In this document: one piece after another, positions 1 through 8,506 of the stretch | Position numbering within the stretch: the stretch's first letter is position 1 | How the letters are laid out: each line of letters begins with the position of its first letter | Source of the DNA: Streptoalloteichus tenebrarius | Lineage (GTDB): Bacteria > Actinomycetota > Actinomycetes > Mycobacteriales > Pseudonocardiaceae | DNA length: 39,558 nt | NCBI RefSeq assembly: GCF_024171885.1 | Contig: NZ_JAMTCP010000033.1 | Coordinates: 39,015-78,572 of the forward strand | Direction: 5' to 3' | Notes under the pieces: generated by a model | Told to the model about the DNA's origin: nothing | The model's input: the letters and a program-made list of their open reading frames with translations, nothing else | Databases searched by the model: none | Position numbers and translations under genes: made by a program

Positions 1-975
1 GCGCCAGCACCATCTGTGCCTGTGTTGCCCGCATCGGCCGCGTCGACTGTGTTCTCCATGTTGTTCGCGTCGTCCGTGCCGGTGTCGCTGTCGGTGTCAT
101 CCGTGGCGGGCGTCAGCGCCACCCGGCGCCAGCACCGCCTGCGCCTGTGTCGCCCGCATCGGCCGCGTCGACCGCGTCGGCGCCCGTGCCCATGTCACAG
201 CCGGTGCCGCCCGCGACAGGCGTCAGCGCCGGCCGCACGCTGTATTCGCCGTGGCGACTGTGCCGACTGTGTTTGGCCGTGTTGTTTCGCGCCGTCCGCG
301 TCGGCGTCCATGCCCGTGTCGCTGTCGGTGTCGCCCGCGACAGGCGTCAGCGTCGCCCAGCGCCAGCACCGCGTGTGTCTGCGTCGACCGCGTCGACCGC
401 GTCGGCGCCCGTGCCCATGTCACAGCCGGTGTCGCCCGTGGCGGGCGTCAGCGTCGCCCAGCGTCAGCACCATCTGTGCCTGTGTCGCCCGCATCGGCCG
501 CGTCGACTGTGTTCTCCATGTTGTTCGCGCCGGCCGTGTCGGGCGTTCGTGCCCATGTCGCAGTCGGTGCCGCCCGTGGCGGGCGTCAGCGCCACCCGGC
601 GCCAGCACCATCTGTGTCTGGGTTGCCCGCGTCGACCGCGTCAACTGTGCCGGCGTCCGTGTCCCTGTCGCAGTCGGTGTCATCCGTGGCGGGCGTCAGC
701 GCCGGCCGTGGCGGCTGTTCGCCGTGGCGACTGTGTCGGCCGTATCAGTGTCCGTGCCCGTGTCGGTGTCGCTGTCGTCCATGCGTGGATCGGCGTCGGC
801 ATCGGTCGCGGCGTCCCGGCGGCGGAGTCACCCAGCGTCAGTGACTCGGTGCCGATGTCGGCGTCCGTACCCGTCTCGGTGTCGCTGTCAGTGTCGCCCG
901 TGGCGGGCGTCAGCGTCGCCCGGCGTCGGCACCGCCTGCGTCCGTGTTGCCTGCGCCGGCCGTGTCGGCGTCCGG
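1..975. repeat. Degenerate tandem/interspersed repeat array, left edge
   Basis: The stretch is built from shuffled words that recur every 100-140 bp. The marker word GGCGTCAGCG, or a one-base variant, appears near 109, 219, 343, 444, 582, 692 and 907, with a degenerate copy near 834. It is usually followed by a C(A/G)CC-rich segment and CAGCACC. Positions 1-69 match 461-529 with two differences, and 167-206 match 392-431. An imperfect palindrome, TCGCC-GT-GGCGA, occurs at 246-257 and 720-731. Long open frames cross it on both strands, but they translate to Arg/Ser/Pro low-complexity sequence without a family, so I treat it as non-coding apart from the final codons of rsmD. It continues off the left edge. 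Confidence 0.8.
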
Positions 976-1530
976 CCCGAGGTACTCCGCCCAGTGCACG
1001 GCCGTGTCCCCGTAGCGGCGGCTGCGCAGCGCCGTGAGCGGCTCGGGCCACTCCGGGTCGGCGCTCCTGACCGACCGCTCGACCAGGAGCACCGCGCCGG
1101 GAGCCAGCCACCGCCGCTCGACCAGCCGGCCGAGCACCTCCCGCAGCTCGGCCTCGCCCAGCGCGTACGGCGGGTCGGCGAAGACCACGTCATAGGGCAG
1201 GGCGGGCGTCTCCATGAGGACGGTGGCGACCGAGCCCGTGCGGACCTCCGCGCCGCGCAGCCGCAGGTCGGCCGCGTTGCGGCGGAGCAGGTCGGCGGCC
1301 CTGCGCTCGGCCTCCACGAACAGGGCGTGGCCGGCCCCGCGCGACAACGCCTCCAGCCCGAGAGCCCCGGAGCCGGCGTAGAGGTCCAGCACGCGCGCGC
1401 CGTCGAGGTCGAGCATCGCCTCCAACGCGCTGAACAGGGCCTCCCGCACCCGCTCCGAGGTGGGGCGGGTGCCGCGGGGTGGCACCGCGATCCGTCGTCC
1501 ACCGGCCGTCCCGGCCACGATCCGCGTCAC
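910..1530 (-). CDS. rsmD: 16S rRNA (guanine966-N2)-methyltransferase RsmD
   Basis: This SAM-dependent methyltransferase modifies G966 of 16S rRNA in the 30S subunit. The 206-residue protein starts with GTG at 1530, giving the family N-terminus VTRIVAGTAGGRR; an upstream extension of the frame lacks similarity. The SAM-binding motif DLYAGSG lies at residues 49-55 and the N6/N2-methyltransferase signature DPPY at 119-122. The family fold ends near residue 185 (AEYLGP). The last 21 residues, rich in Asp, Ala and Gly, are encoded inside the repeat array and the stop codon lies in one of its units. In related genomes coaD usually follows rsmD; here the array occupies that position. The function is certain; the tail is probably dispensable (inference). 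Confidence 0.95.
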   Translation of the reverse strand: MTRIVAGTAGGRRIAVPPRGTRPTSERVREALFSALEAMLDLDGARVLDLYAGSGALGLEALSRGAGHALFVEAERRAADLLRRNAADLRLRGAEVRTGSVATVLMETPALPYDVVFADPPYALGEAELREVLGRLVERRWLAPGAVLLVERSVRSADPEWPEPLTALRSRRYGDTAVHWAEYLGPDADTAGAGNTDAGGADAGRR

Positions 1531-1589
1531 CCGCCCATCGTCGCACCCCCGGATGGCCCCACTCGCCCGACCGGGGGAGCGTCGGCGGG

Positions 1590-2324
1590 CTACAGCCCCC
1601 GGTGCGCGCCCCCGTTGACGTGCACGACCTGCCCCGTGACGTGCCCCGCGTCCGGTGAGGCGAGGAACGCGACGGTGGCGGCGACGTCGTCCGGCTGGCC
1701 GGCGCGGCCGGTGGCGGTCTGGGCGACGAGCCACCGCCGCCGCTCCTCGGGCAGCGCGTTCCCGAAGAACTCGGTCTCCTCGATCAGGCCGGGCGACACG
1801 ACGTTGGCGGTCGCGCCGCGCTGACCGAGGTCGGCCGCGAGCTCGGCGTTCCACGCCTCCAGCCCCGCCTTCGCCGCGCCGTAGCCGCGTCCGCCGCCGG
1901 TGCGGGCGCCGATCGAGCCGATGCTGATCACGCGGCCGTGGGGGGCGATGCGGTCCCGCAGCGCGGTGGTGACCAGCACCGCGGTGAGCAGGTTGGCCTC
2001 CAGGTTCGCCAGCCAGGCCGCGCGGACCTGGGCCAGGTCGGGGTTCTCCGGCAGGGGGCGGTGGTTCTCGACGTTGCCGCCGGCGTTGTTGACCAACACG
2101 TCGATCCGCTCCGGCAGCTCGGGCAGCGCGGCCAGCACCGCGTCCGGATCGGCGGCGTCGAACGCCACCGCCCGCACCCGGTCGCCCAGCTCGGCGGCGG
2201 TGGCGGCCAGGCGGTCGGCCCGCCGCCCCGTGATCACGACGTCCGTGCCGGCGGCGGCCAGCTTGGCGGCGACCGCCCTCCCGATGCCCGTGGCGCCCCC
2301 GGTCACGACAGCCGTCCTGGTCAT
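1590..2324 (-). CDS. SDR-family NAD(P)-dependent oxidoreductase
   Basis: A classical short-chain dehydrogenase/reductase of 244 residues, a typical length. The cofactor motif TGGATGIG is at residues 8-15, NNAGG at 79-83, the catalytic Ser near 137, and the YxxxK pair is Y148/K152. The C-terminal VNGGA is typical of 3-oxoacyl-ACP-reductase-like members. The ATG at 2324 is chosen because GGAGGAA lies just upstream; a longer frame exists but would run across the operator. The substrate cannot be told from sequence. It is divergent from a MarR regulator 69 bp away, with a palindrome in between, so repression by that regulator is the likely control. A small-molecule or detoxification substrate is plausible but is inference. 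Confidence 0.88.
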   Translation of the reverse strand: MTRTAVVTGGATGIGRAVAAKLAAAGTDVVITGRRADRLAATAAELGDRVRAVAFDAADPDAVLAALPELPERIDVLVNNAGGNVENHRPLPENPDLAQVRAAWLANLEANLLTAVLVTTALRDRIAPHGRVISIGSIGARTGGGRGYGAAKAGLEAWNAELAADLGQRGATANVVSPGLIEETEFFGNALPEERRRWLVAQTATGRAGQPDDVAATVAFLASPDAGHVTGQVVHVNGGAHRGL

Positions 2325-2354
2325 CGTTCCTCCCTCGGATGGACTCGTTCGACG

Positions 2355-2372
2355 ATGTTTAGACCTAAACAT
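2355..2372. promoter_or_regulatory. Probable MarR operator between the SDR and marR genes
   Basis: ATGTTTAGACCTAAACAT is an inverted repeat with two perfect 8-bp arms and a 2-bp centre. This is the size and symmetry of a MarR dimer site. It lies 31 bp upstream of the SDR start and 22 bp upstream of the marR GTG, and is AT-rich against a GC-rich background. Binding by the adjacent regulator is inferred. Confidence 0.75.
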
Positions 2373-2393
2373 CCCCCCGGTAGGCTAGATCAG

Positions 2394-2948
2394 GTGAACT
2401 CAGCGGGGGAACCCGGATTCGACGCCGTCGACGCGATCGAGCACGCGTGGCGACGGGAGCGCCCCGCGACCCCGGTGCGCTCGATCGGGGTGATCTCGCG
2501 GATCTGGCACGCGGCCAAGCTGCTCGGCGACGAGCGGCGGCGCACCCTCGCCGCGCTCGGCGTCGACCAGGCGACCCTCGACCTGCTGTCCACCCTGCGC
2601 CGCGCGGGGCCGCCCTACCGGATGACCCCCGCCCAACTCGCCGGGGCGTGCCTGGTCAGCGCGGGGGCGATCACCCAGCGGGTGGCGAGGGCGGAGGCCG
2701 CCGGCCTGGTCAGCGCGGAGCGGACGGCCTCCGGCCGCCGCACCCGGCACGTCACGCTGACCGACGAGGGGCACCGCGTGATCGAGGGCACGGTGGACCG
2801 GCTGCTGGGCCACGAGCAGGACCTGATCGACCACCTCACGGACGAGCAGCAGGAGCTGCTGGCCGACCTCCTCCGGGTGCTGCTGGGCGGGCTCAGGGCG
2901 CGCCTCGGCGCGCCGGACGAACCGGGGCAGGTCGGCGACCAGCGGTGA
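2394..2948 (+). CDS. MarR-family transcriptional regulator
   Basis: A 184-residue winged-helix regulator. The region around residues 80-125 (MTPAQLAGACLVSAGAITQR followed by AGLVSAER) is the MarR recognition helix and the start of the wing, and RRTRHVTLTDEGHRVI is the characteristic MarR wing/strand segment. The GTG at 2394 is chosen because it directly follows the operator/promoter region; a TAGGCT hexamer about 10 bases upstream could be the -10 element, giving a short or leaderless transcript. It is divergent from the SDR gene, and the 18-bp palindrome between them would allow autoregulation and control of the SDR. The ligand is unknown. Confidence 0.9.
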   Translation: MNSAGEPGFDAVDAIEHAWRRERPATPVRSIGVISRIWHAAKLLGDERRRTLAALGVDQATLDLLSTLRRAGPPYRMTPAQLAGACLVSAGAITQRVARAEAAGLVSAERTASGRRTRHVTLTDEGHRVIEGTVDRLLGHEQDLIDHLTDEQQELLADLLRVLLGGLRARLGAPDEPGQVGDQR

Positions 2949-3010
2949 CGGGGCGGTCGCCGCCCGAATTGTGACGTTCGCCGACCCGGTCGGCCCATGG
3001 TCGGCCCGGG

Positions 3011-3027
3011 TTAGGTCAGGCTAACCT
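3011..3027 (+). promoter_or_regulatory. Iron box (DmdR/IdeR-type operator)
   Basis: TTAGGTCAGGCTAACCT matches the actinobacterial iron-box consensus TTAGGTTAGGCTAACCTAA at 16 of 19 positions when the two following bases are counted. It sits 60 bp before the start of a siderophore-binding lipoprotein gene, the expected place for an iron-dependent repressor to block transcription. Confidence 0.88.
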
Positions 3028-3087
3028 CCCGGGGACCGTCCGGGAGGCGGTCGACCACGAGGAGCGCGACCGCCGAAGGAGGACCGT

Positions 3088-4047
3088 GTGCGCCGACGTC
3101 GCATCCGTCCGCTGACCACCCTCATCGCCCTGGCAGCCGCCGCGGGGCTGGCCCTGTCCGGCTGCGGCGACGGGGGCTCCGCCCCGGCCGGCGGCGAGTC
3201 CTCGGGCCAGGGCGCCGAGCGCGTCGTGAAGCACGCGATGGGCGAGACCAAGGTCCCCGCCAACCCCCGGCGGGTCGTCGTCCTGGACACCGGGGAGCTG
3301 GACAGCGTGCTCGCGCTGGGAATCACCCCGGTGGGCGCGGTGACCACCGAGGTCTCCTCGGACTTCCCCGCGTACCTGAAGGACCGGCTCAGGGACACCA
3401 AGCGGGTGGGCACCATCCCCGAGCCCAACCTCGACAAGATCACCGAGGCCCGACCGGACCTGATCCTGTCCAACAAGGTGCGCCACGCACAGCTCTACGA
3501 CAAGCTCAGCCAGATCGCGCCCACGGTGTTCGCCGACCAGATCGGGGCGACGTGGAAGGAGACCTTCCTGCTCGACGCCGAGGCGTTGGGCAAGAAGGAC
3601 GAGGCGGAGAAGCTCCTCGGCCAGTACCGGGACCGGGCGAGGCAGGTCGGCCAGCAGCTCGGCGACCCCGCGACGAAGAAGGTCAGCGCGGTGCGGTTCG
3701 TGACCGGCTCGCAGACCATCCGGGCCTACACGCCGAACTCGTTCCTCGGCACGGTCCTCGCCGACACCGGCGTCAGCCGGCCGCAGTCCCAGCAGGGCCA
3801 GAAGGTCTTCCAGGACGTCTCGCGGGAGAACATCGGCCAGCTCGACGGCGACGTGCTGCTCTACGCGTCCTTCGGCGACCCGGAGAAGTCCGGGGAGAAG
3901 ACGGTGACCGAGATGCCGCAGTGGAAGTCCCTCGGCGCGGTCCAGGCGGGCAAGGCTCACCGGGTCGACGACGACCACTTCTACGTCGGCCTCGGCCTGC
4001 TGGCCGCCAACAAGATCCTCGATGACCTGAAGAACATCCTCAAGTAG
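3088..4047 (+). CDS. Iron-siderophore ABC transporter substrate-binding lipoprotein
   Basis: A 319-residue periplasmic-binding-protein-like lipoprotein of the FepB/FecB/DesE type that would capture ferric siderophores outside the membrane. It has an Arg-rich N-terminus, a hydrophobic segment (about residues 10-25) and a lipobox LSGC with the lipidated Cys at 26. The fold is class III: PRRVVVLDTGELDSVLALGI (about 60-80) and NLDKITEARPDLILSN are family hallmarks. GTG at 3088 follows the ribosome site GAAGGAGGA. No permease or ATPase gene is next to it, so it is an orphan binding protein that presumably serves a transporter encoded elsewhere. The upstream iron box indicates repression in iron-replete cells, and a strong terminator follows. 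The siderophore identity is not deducible. Confidence 0.9.
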   Translation: MRRRRIRPLTTLIALAAAAGLALSGCGDGGSAPAGGESSGQGAERVVKHAMGETKVPANPRRVVVLDTGELDSVLALGITPVGAVTTEVSSDFPAYLKDRLRDTKRVGTIPEPNLDKITEARPDLILSNKVRHAQLYDKLSQIAPTVFADQIGATWKETFLLDAEALGKKDEAEKLLGQYRDRARQVGQQLGDPATKKVSAVRFVTGSQTIRAYTPNSFLGTVLADTGVSRPQSQQGQKVFQDVSRENIGQLDGDVLLYASFGDPEKSGEKTVTEMPQWKSLGAVQAGKAHRVDDDHFYVGLGLLAANKILDDLKNILK

Positions 4048-4066
4048 GAGACCCGGTCGACGAACA

Positions 4067-4100
4067 GGGGGCGGCGCCTACGCGCCGCCCCCTCGTTTTT
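4067..4100 (+). terminator. Rho-independent terminator of the siderophore-binding protein gene
   Basis: An 11-bp perfect GC stem, GGGGGCGGCGC with GCGCCGCCCCC, closed by a 4-base loop (CTAC) and followed by TCGTTTTT. It lies 20 bp after the stop codon and faces the convergent ureohydrolase gene, which may also use the stem. Confidence 0.92.
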
Positions 4101-4283
4101 GGAGCTGGTTTCGGATCACTTGTGGACAGAGTGGCTTGCCGCACGTACCCCGCCCCTCCTGAGCGGCACCTTCTGGCACCACCTCTGCACCACGACGGTC
4201 AGGCCGGGGCGTTCCCCTCAGCGCATGAGCTGTCGGTGGGCCGGCCACCGGAAGCACTGCCGCCGTCGGGCTCTCGCTCCGAC

Positions 4284-5126
4284 TCAGTCGCTCCAGCGCG
4301 CGAGGGCGGCGTGCGCGGCCTCCAGGATCGGCATGATCCGACGCAGCTCAACGGGGTCGGTGGTGACGCACTCGGTCACCCCAACCCCGACCACCGGGAG
4401 CGCGGCCGCCACCGCCTCGATCCCGGCGACGACCTCGTCCACCGTCAACCCGCCCGGCTCCGGGCAGCACGCGCCGCCGAACTCGTCCGGGTCGAGCACG
4501 TCCAGGTCGACGTGCAGGTAGGCGTGGCTCGCGCCGCTCCCGACCAGGGCCGCGGCGACCCGACCCGGGTCACGCGCCAGGTCCGGCCCCAGGTGCGTCA
4601 CCAGGCCCTCCGCGATCACCGCGCGCTCGTCGGGATCGAGGGCCCTGACGCCCGCGAGCACCACCTGACCGGCGACGACCGGCGGGTCCGCCACGAGCGC
4701 CGGGTCACCCTCCCCCAGCGCCGCGCGCAACGCCATCCCGTGGAACGCGGCGGACGGGGACGACCCCGGGGTGTTGAGGTCCGCGTGCGCGTCCCACCAC
4801 ACCACCCCGAGGCCGTCACCCCAACGCGCCCTCGCCACGGCCAGCGCCGCGGTCTCCACGCCGCAGTCCCCGCCGACGAGCAGCACCGGCTCACGCACCC
4901 GCCGGAGCACGGCGAGCTGCGCCCACCGGTTGGCCACCAACCCGCTGAAACTGGCCACTCCCCCGGTCAGGGGCGTGGTCCCCGAGGCGACCGCCACCAC
5001 GCGGGGCGGCCGGCCCAGCGCCGCGCCGGCCAGCTCGGCCAGCGCGGCGCAGCCGGTGGGCAGTCGGCCGCCGTCGACGACGACCGCGCCCTGGTGCTGG
5101 GGGACGGCGAGCAGCTCGACCGGCAT
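4284..5126 (-). CDS. Ureohydrolase (arginase/agmatinase-family) protein with a His-to-Cys metal-site change
   Basis: A 280-residue member of the arginase/agmatinase/formimidoylglutamase superfamily, which hydrolyses guanidino groups at a binuclear Mn site. Visible metal motifs are GGDC (85-88), DAHAD (112-116), a His at 129, HVDLDVLDP (D207, D209) and TEC (E252). In most members the first motif is GGDH, with the His binding one Mn; here it is Cys88. A Cys at this ligand is, to my recollection, known in the N-hydroxyarginine hydrolase DcsB of D-cycloserine biosynthesis, so the substrate could be arginine-like but not arginine. The ATG overlaps the pyruvate carboxylase TGA by one base (TGATG), implying translational coupling. 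The family is certain; the substrate is unknown. Confidence 0.88.
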   Translation of the reverse strand: MPVELLAVPQHQGAVVVDGGRLPTGCAALAELAGAALGRPPRVVAVASGTTPLTGGVASFSGLVANRWAQLAVLRRVREPVLLVGGDCGVETAALAVARARWGDGLGVVWWDAHADLNTPGSSPSAAFHGMALRAALGEGDPALVADPPVVAGQVVLAGVRALDPDERAVIAEGLVTHLGPDLARDPGRVAAALVGSGASHAYLHVDLDVLDPDEFGGACCPEPGGLTVDEVVAGIEAVAAALPVVGVGVTECVTTDPVELRRIMPILEAAHAALARWSD

Positions 5127-8100
5127 CAGGCCAGCTCCAGCAGGAGGTCACCACCCTCGACCTGCTGGACCGAGCCGATCGCCAGCCGCTTGACCACGCC
5201 CTGCTTGGGCGCGGTGATCGCGGCCTCCATCTTCATGGCCTCGATGGTGGCGATGGTCTGGCCGGTCTCCACCTGGTCGCCCTCGGCCACCGACAGCGTG
5301 ACGACGCCGGCGAACGGTGCGGCCACGTGGTCCGGGTTGGTCCGGTCGGCCTTCTCCGCGACCGGCACGTCCGTGGCCACCGAGCGGTCCCGCACCTGGA
5401 TCGGCCGGAGCTGGCCGTTGAGCGTGGCCATCACCGTGCGCATGCCGCGCTCGTCGGCCTCGCCGATGGCCTCCAGCCCGATCAGCAGCCGCACGCCCGG
5501 CTCCAGGTCGACCGAGTACTCCTCACCCGGCCGCAGACCGTAGAAGAAGTCCTTGCTGCGCAGGACGCTGGTGTCGCCGTAGGCCTCGCGGTGCGCGGCG
5601 AACTCCCTGGCCGGGCCGGGGAACAGCAGCCGGTTCAGCGTGGCCCTGCGGTCGTCCGCCAACCCGGCCCTGTCCTCGTCGGTCAGCTCGACCAGGCGCC
5701 GGGGCGCGCTGCGGCCGGCCAGGGCGCGGCTGCGGAACGGCTCCGGCCAGCCGCCGGGCGGGTCGCCCAGCTCGCCGTGCAGGAAGCCGACGACCGAGTC
5801 CGGGATGTCGAACCTGCCGGGCTCGGCCTCGAACTCCTTCGGGTCCACCCCGGCGCCCACCAGGTGCAGCGCCAGGTCGCCGACCACCTTGGACGACGGG
5901 GTCACCTTGACCAGCCGGCCGAGCATGCGGTCGGCCGCCGCGTACATCGCCTCGATGTCCTCGAACCGGTCGCCGAGGCCGAGCGCGATCGCCTGCTGCC
6001 GCAGGTTGGAGAGCTGGCCGCCGGGGATCTCGTGGTGGTAGACGCGGCCGGTCGGCGAGGGCAGGCCGGACTCGAACGGCGCGTACACCCGCCGCACGGC
6101 CTCCCAGTACGGCTCCAGGTCGCAGACGGCCTGGAGGTCGAGGCCGGTGGCCCGCTCGGTGTGGTCGGTCGCGGCCACGATCGCCGACAGCGCCGGCTGC
6201 GAGGTGGTGCCGGCCAGCGACGCGGCCGCGCCGTCCACCGCGTCCACCCCGGCCTGGATCGCCGCCAGGTACGTGGCGAGCTGGCCGCCGGGGGTGTCGT
6301 GGGTGTGCAGGTGGACGGGCAGGCCGAACTCCGAGCGCAGCGCGGAGACCAGCCGGGCCGCGGCCGGCGGCCGGAGCAGGCCGGCCATGTCCTTGATCGC
6401 CAGCACGTGCGCGCCGGCGTCGACGATCTGCTCGGCCAGTCGGAGGTAGTAGTCGAGCGTGTAGAGCTTCTCCGCCGGGTCGGACAGGTCGGCGGTGTAG
6501 CAGAGCGCGACCTCGGCCACGGCGGTCCCGGTCTCCCGCACCGCCTCGATCGCCGGCCGCATCTGCGCGACGTCGTTGAGGGCGTCGAAGATCCGGAAGA
6601 TGTCGATCCCGGTCGTGGCCGCCTCCTCGACGAAGGCCTTGGTGACCTCGGTCGGGTAAGGCGTGTAGCCCACGGTGTTGCGGCCGCGCAGCAACATCTG
6701 GATGCAGATGTTCGGCAGCGCGGAGCGCAACGCGGCCAACCGCTCCCACGGGTCCTCGGCGAGGAACCGCAGCGCCACGTCGTACGTGGCGCCGCCCCAC
6801 GCCTCCACGGACAACAGTTGCGGGGTCATCCGCGCGATGTGCGGGGCGACCGTCAGCAGGTCCTTCGTGCGGACGCGGGTGGCCAGCAGCGACTGGTGCG
6901 CGTCCCGGAAGGTCGTGTCGGTGACGCCGACGGCCGGGTTCTCCCGCAGCCACGAGGCGAAGCCCTCCGGCCCCAGCTCCCGCAGCTTCTGGCGCGAGCC
7001 CGCCGGCGGCTCGGCGGACAGGTCCACACCGGCCGGCAGCTTCAGTGCTGGGTCTACAGTGGACGGACGAGGCCCGTGGGGCCGGTTGACCGTCACGTCG
7101 GCGAGGTAGGTCAGCAGTCGGGTGCCCCGGTCCGCGGAGTGGCGGGCGGTCAGCAGGTGCGGCCGCTGCTCGATGAACGAGGTCGTGACCCGGCCGGCCC
7201 GGAAGTCGGGGTCGTCCAGCACGGCCTGGAGGAACGGGATGTTCGTGGACACGCCGCGGATGCGGAACTCGGCGACGGCCCGCCGGGCCCTGGCCACCGC
7301 GAGGGAGAAGTCCCTGCCCCGACAGGTCAGCTTGACCAGCATGGAGTCGAAGTGCGCGCTGATCGCCGCGCCCGCGTGCACCGTGCCGCCGTCCAGCCGG
7401 ATGCCCGAGCCGCCCGGCGAGCGGTACGCGCTGATCATGCCGGTGTCCGGCCGGAACCCGTTGGCCGGGTCCTCGGTGGTGATCCGGCACTGCAACGCCG
7501 CTCCCCTGAGCTGGATCGCGTCCTGGCTCAGGCCGAGGTCCGCCAGGGTCTCGCCGGCGGCGATGCGAAGCTGCGACTGCACCAGGTCGACGTCGGTGAC
7601 CTCCTCGGTCACCGTGTGCTCGACCTGGATACGCGGGTTCATCTCGATGAAGACCGGGTTGCCCTCCCGGTCGACCAGGAACTCGACGGTGCCGGCGTTG
7701 ACGTAGCCGATGTGCCGCGCGAAGGCCACGGCGTACCCGCAGATGCGCTCGCGCAGCTCGGGGTCCAGGTTCGGGGCGGGGGCGATCTCGATGACCTTCT
7801 GGTGCCGCCGCTGCACCGAGCAGTCCCGCTCGAACAGGTGGATGACGTTGCCCTCGGCGTCGGCGAGGACCTGCACCTCGATGTGCCGGGGCTCCACCAC
7901 GGCCTGCTCCAGGAACACCGTGGGGTCGCCGAAGGCCGCGTCGGCCTCCCGCATCGCGGCCTCCAGCGCGTCCCGCAGCGCGCCCGGCTGGTCCACCCGC
8001 CGCATGCCGCGACCGCCACCGCCGGCCACGGCCTTGACGAACACCGGGAAGCCCACCTCGTCGGCGGCGGCCACCAGCGCGTCCACGTCGGACGACGGGG

Positions 8101-8506
8101 CCGAGGAGCGCAGCACGGGCAGCCCGGCCTCCCTGGCCGCCGCCACCGCCGTCGCCTTGTTCCCGGTGAGCGTGAGGACCTCGGGCGTGGGGCCCACGAA
8201 CGTGATGCCGGCCTGCCGGCAGGCCTCGGCGAGCTTCGGGTTCTCCGACAGGAAGCCGTACCCGGGGTAGACCGCGTCGGCTCCCGCCTCGCGCGCGGCC
8301 TTGATGATCTCCTCGACCGAGAGGTAGGCGCGCACCGGGTGCCCGGGCTCGCCGATCTCGTAAGCCTCGTCGGCCTTCAACCGGTGCAGCGAGTTGCGAT
8401 CCTCGTACGGGAACACGGCGACGGTGTTCGCGCCCAGCTCGTACGCCGCGCGGAAGGCGCGGATCGCGATCTCGCCGCGGTTCGCGACGAGGACCTTGCG
8501 AAACAT
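5126..8506 (-). CDS. pyc: Pyruvate carboxylase
   Basis: A biotin-dependent enzyme that makes oxaloacetate from pyruvate, bicarbonate and ATP (anaplerosis). At 1126 residues it has the usual single-chain length. Domains in order are: biotin carboxylase (about 1-450, with the Gly-rich ATP loop GGGGRGM near 165 and EMNPRIQVEH), carboxyltransferase (starting VTDTTFRDAHQSLLATR near 526, with the metal-site segment HLHTHDT later), the allosteric/tetramerisation linker, and a C-terminal biotinyl domain with EAMKMEA, whose lysine 1092 is biotinylated. ATG at 8506 is preceded by GGGAGGAAC. The downstream ureohydrolase overlaps its stop. The 234-bp gap upstream, before recG, should hold its own promoter. 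Confidence 0.97.
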   Translation of the reverse strand: MFRKVLVANRGEIAIRAFRAAYELGANTVAVFPYEDRNSLHRLKADEAYEIGEPGHPVRAYLSVEEIIKAAREAGADAVYPGYGFLSENPKLAEACRQAGITFVGPTPEVLTLTGNKATAVAAAREAGLPVLRSSAPSSDVDALVAAADEVGFPVFVKAVAGGGGRGMRRVDQPGALRDALEAAMREADAAFGDPTVFLEQAVVEPRHIEVQVLADAEGNVIHLFERDCSVQRRHQKVIEIAPAPNLDPELRERICGYAVAFARHIGYVNAGTVEFLVDREGNPVFIEMNPRIQVEHTVTEEVTDVDLVQSQLRIAAGETLADLGLSQDAIQLRGAALQCRITTEDPANGFRPDTGMISAYRSPGGSGIRLDGGTVHAGAAISAHFDSMLVKLTCRGRDFSLAVARARRAVAEFRIRGVSTNIPFLQAVLDDPDFRAGRVTTSFIEQRPHLLTARHSADRGTRLLTYLADVTVNRPHGPRPSTVDPALKLPAGVDLSAEPPAGSRQKLRELGPEGFASWLRENPAVGVTDTTFRDAHQSLLATRVRTKDLLTVAPHIARMTPQLLSVEAWGGATYDVALRFLAEDPWERLAALRSALPNICIQMLLRGRNTVGYTPYPTEVTKAFVEEAATTGIDIFRIFDALNDVAQMRPAIEAVRETGTAVAEVALCYTADLSDPAEKLYTLDYYLRLAEQIVDAGAHVLAIKDMAGLLRPPAAARLVSALRSEFGLPVHLHTHDTPGGQLATYLAAIQAGVDAVDGAAASLAGTTSQPALSAIVAATDHTERATGLDLQAVCDLEPYWEAVRRVYAPFESGLPSPTGRVYHHEIPGGQLSNLRQQAIALGLGDRFEDIEAMYAAADRMLGRLVKVTPSSKVVGDLALHLVGAGVDPKEFEAEPGRFDIPDSVVGFLHGELGDPPGGWPEPFRSRALAGRSAPRRLVELTDEDRAGLADDRRATLNRLLFPGPAREFAAHREAYGDTSVLRSKDFFYGLRPGEEYSVDLEPGVRLLIGLEAIGEADERGMRTVMATLNGQLRPIQVRDRSVATDVPVAEKADRTNPDHVAAPFAGVVTLSVAEGDQVETGQTIATIEAMKMEAAITAPKQGVVKRLAIGSVQQVEGGDLLLELA

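Noticed and set aside
16-1824. A 602-codon open frame on the plus strand over the left array and rsmD
   Set aside because: Its translation is Arg/Pro/Ser low-complexity through the repeats and antisense to rsmD; no ribosome site, no family.
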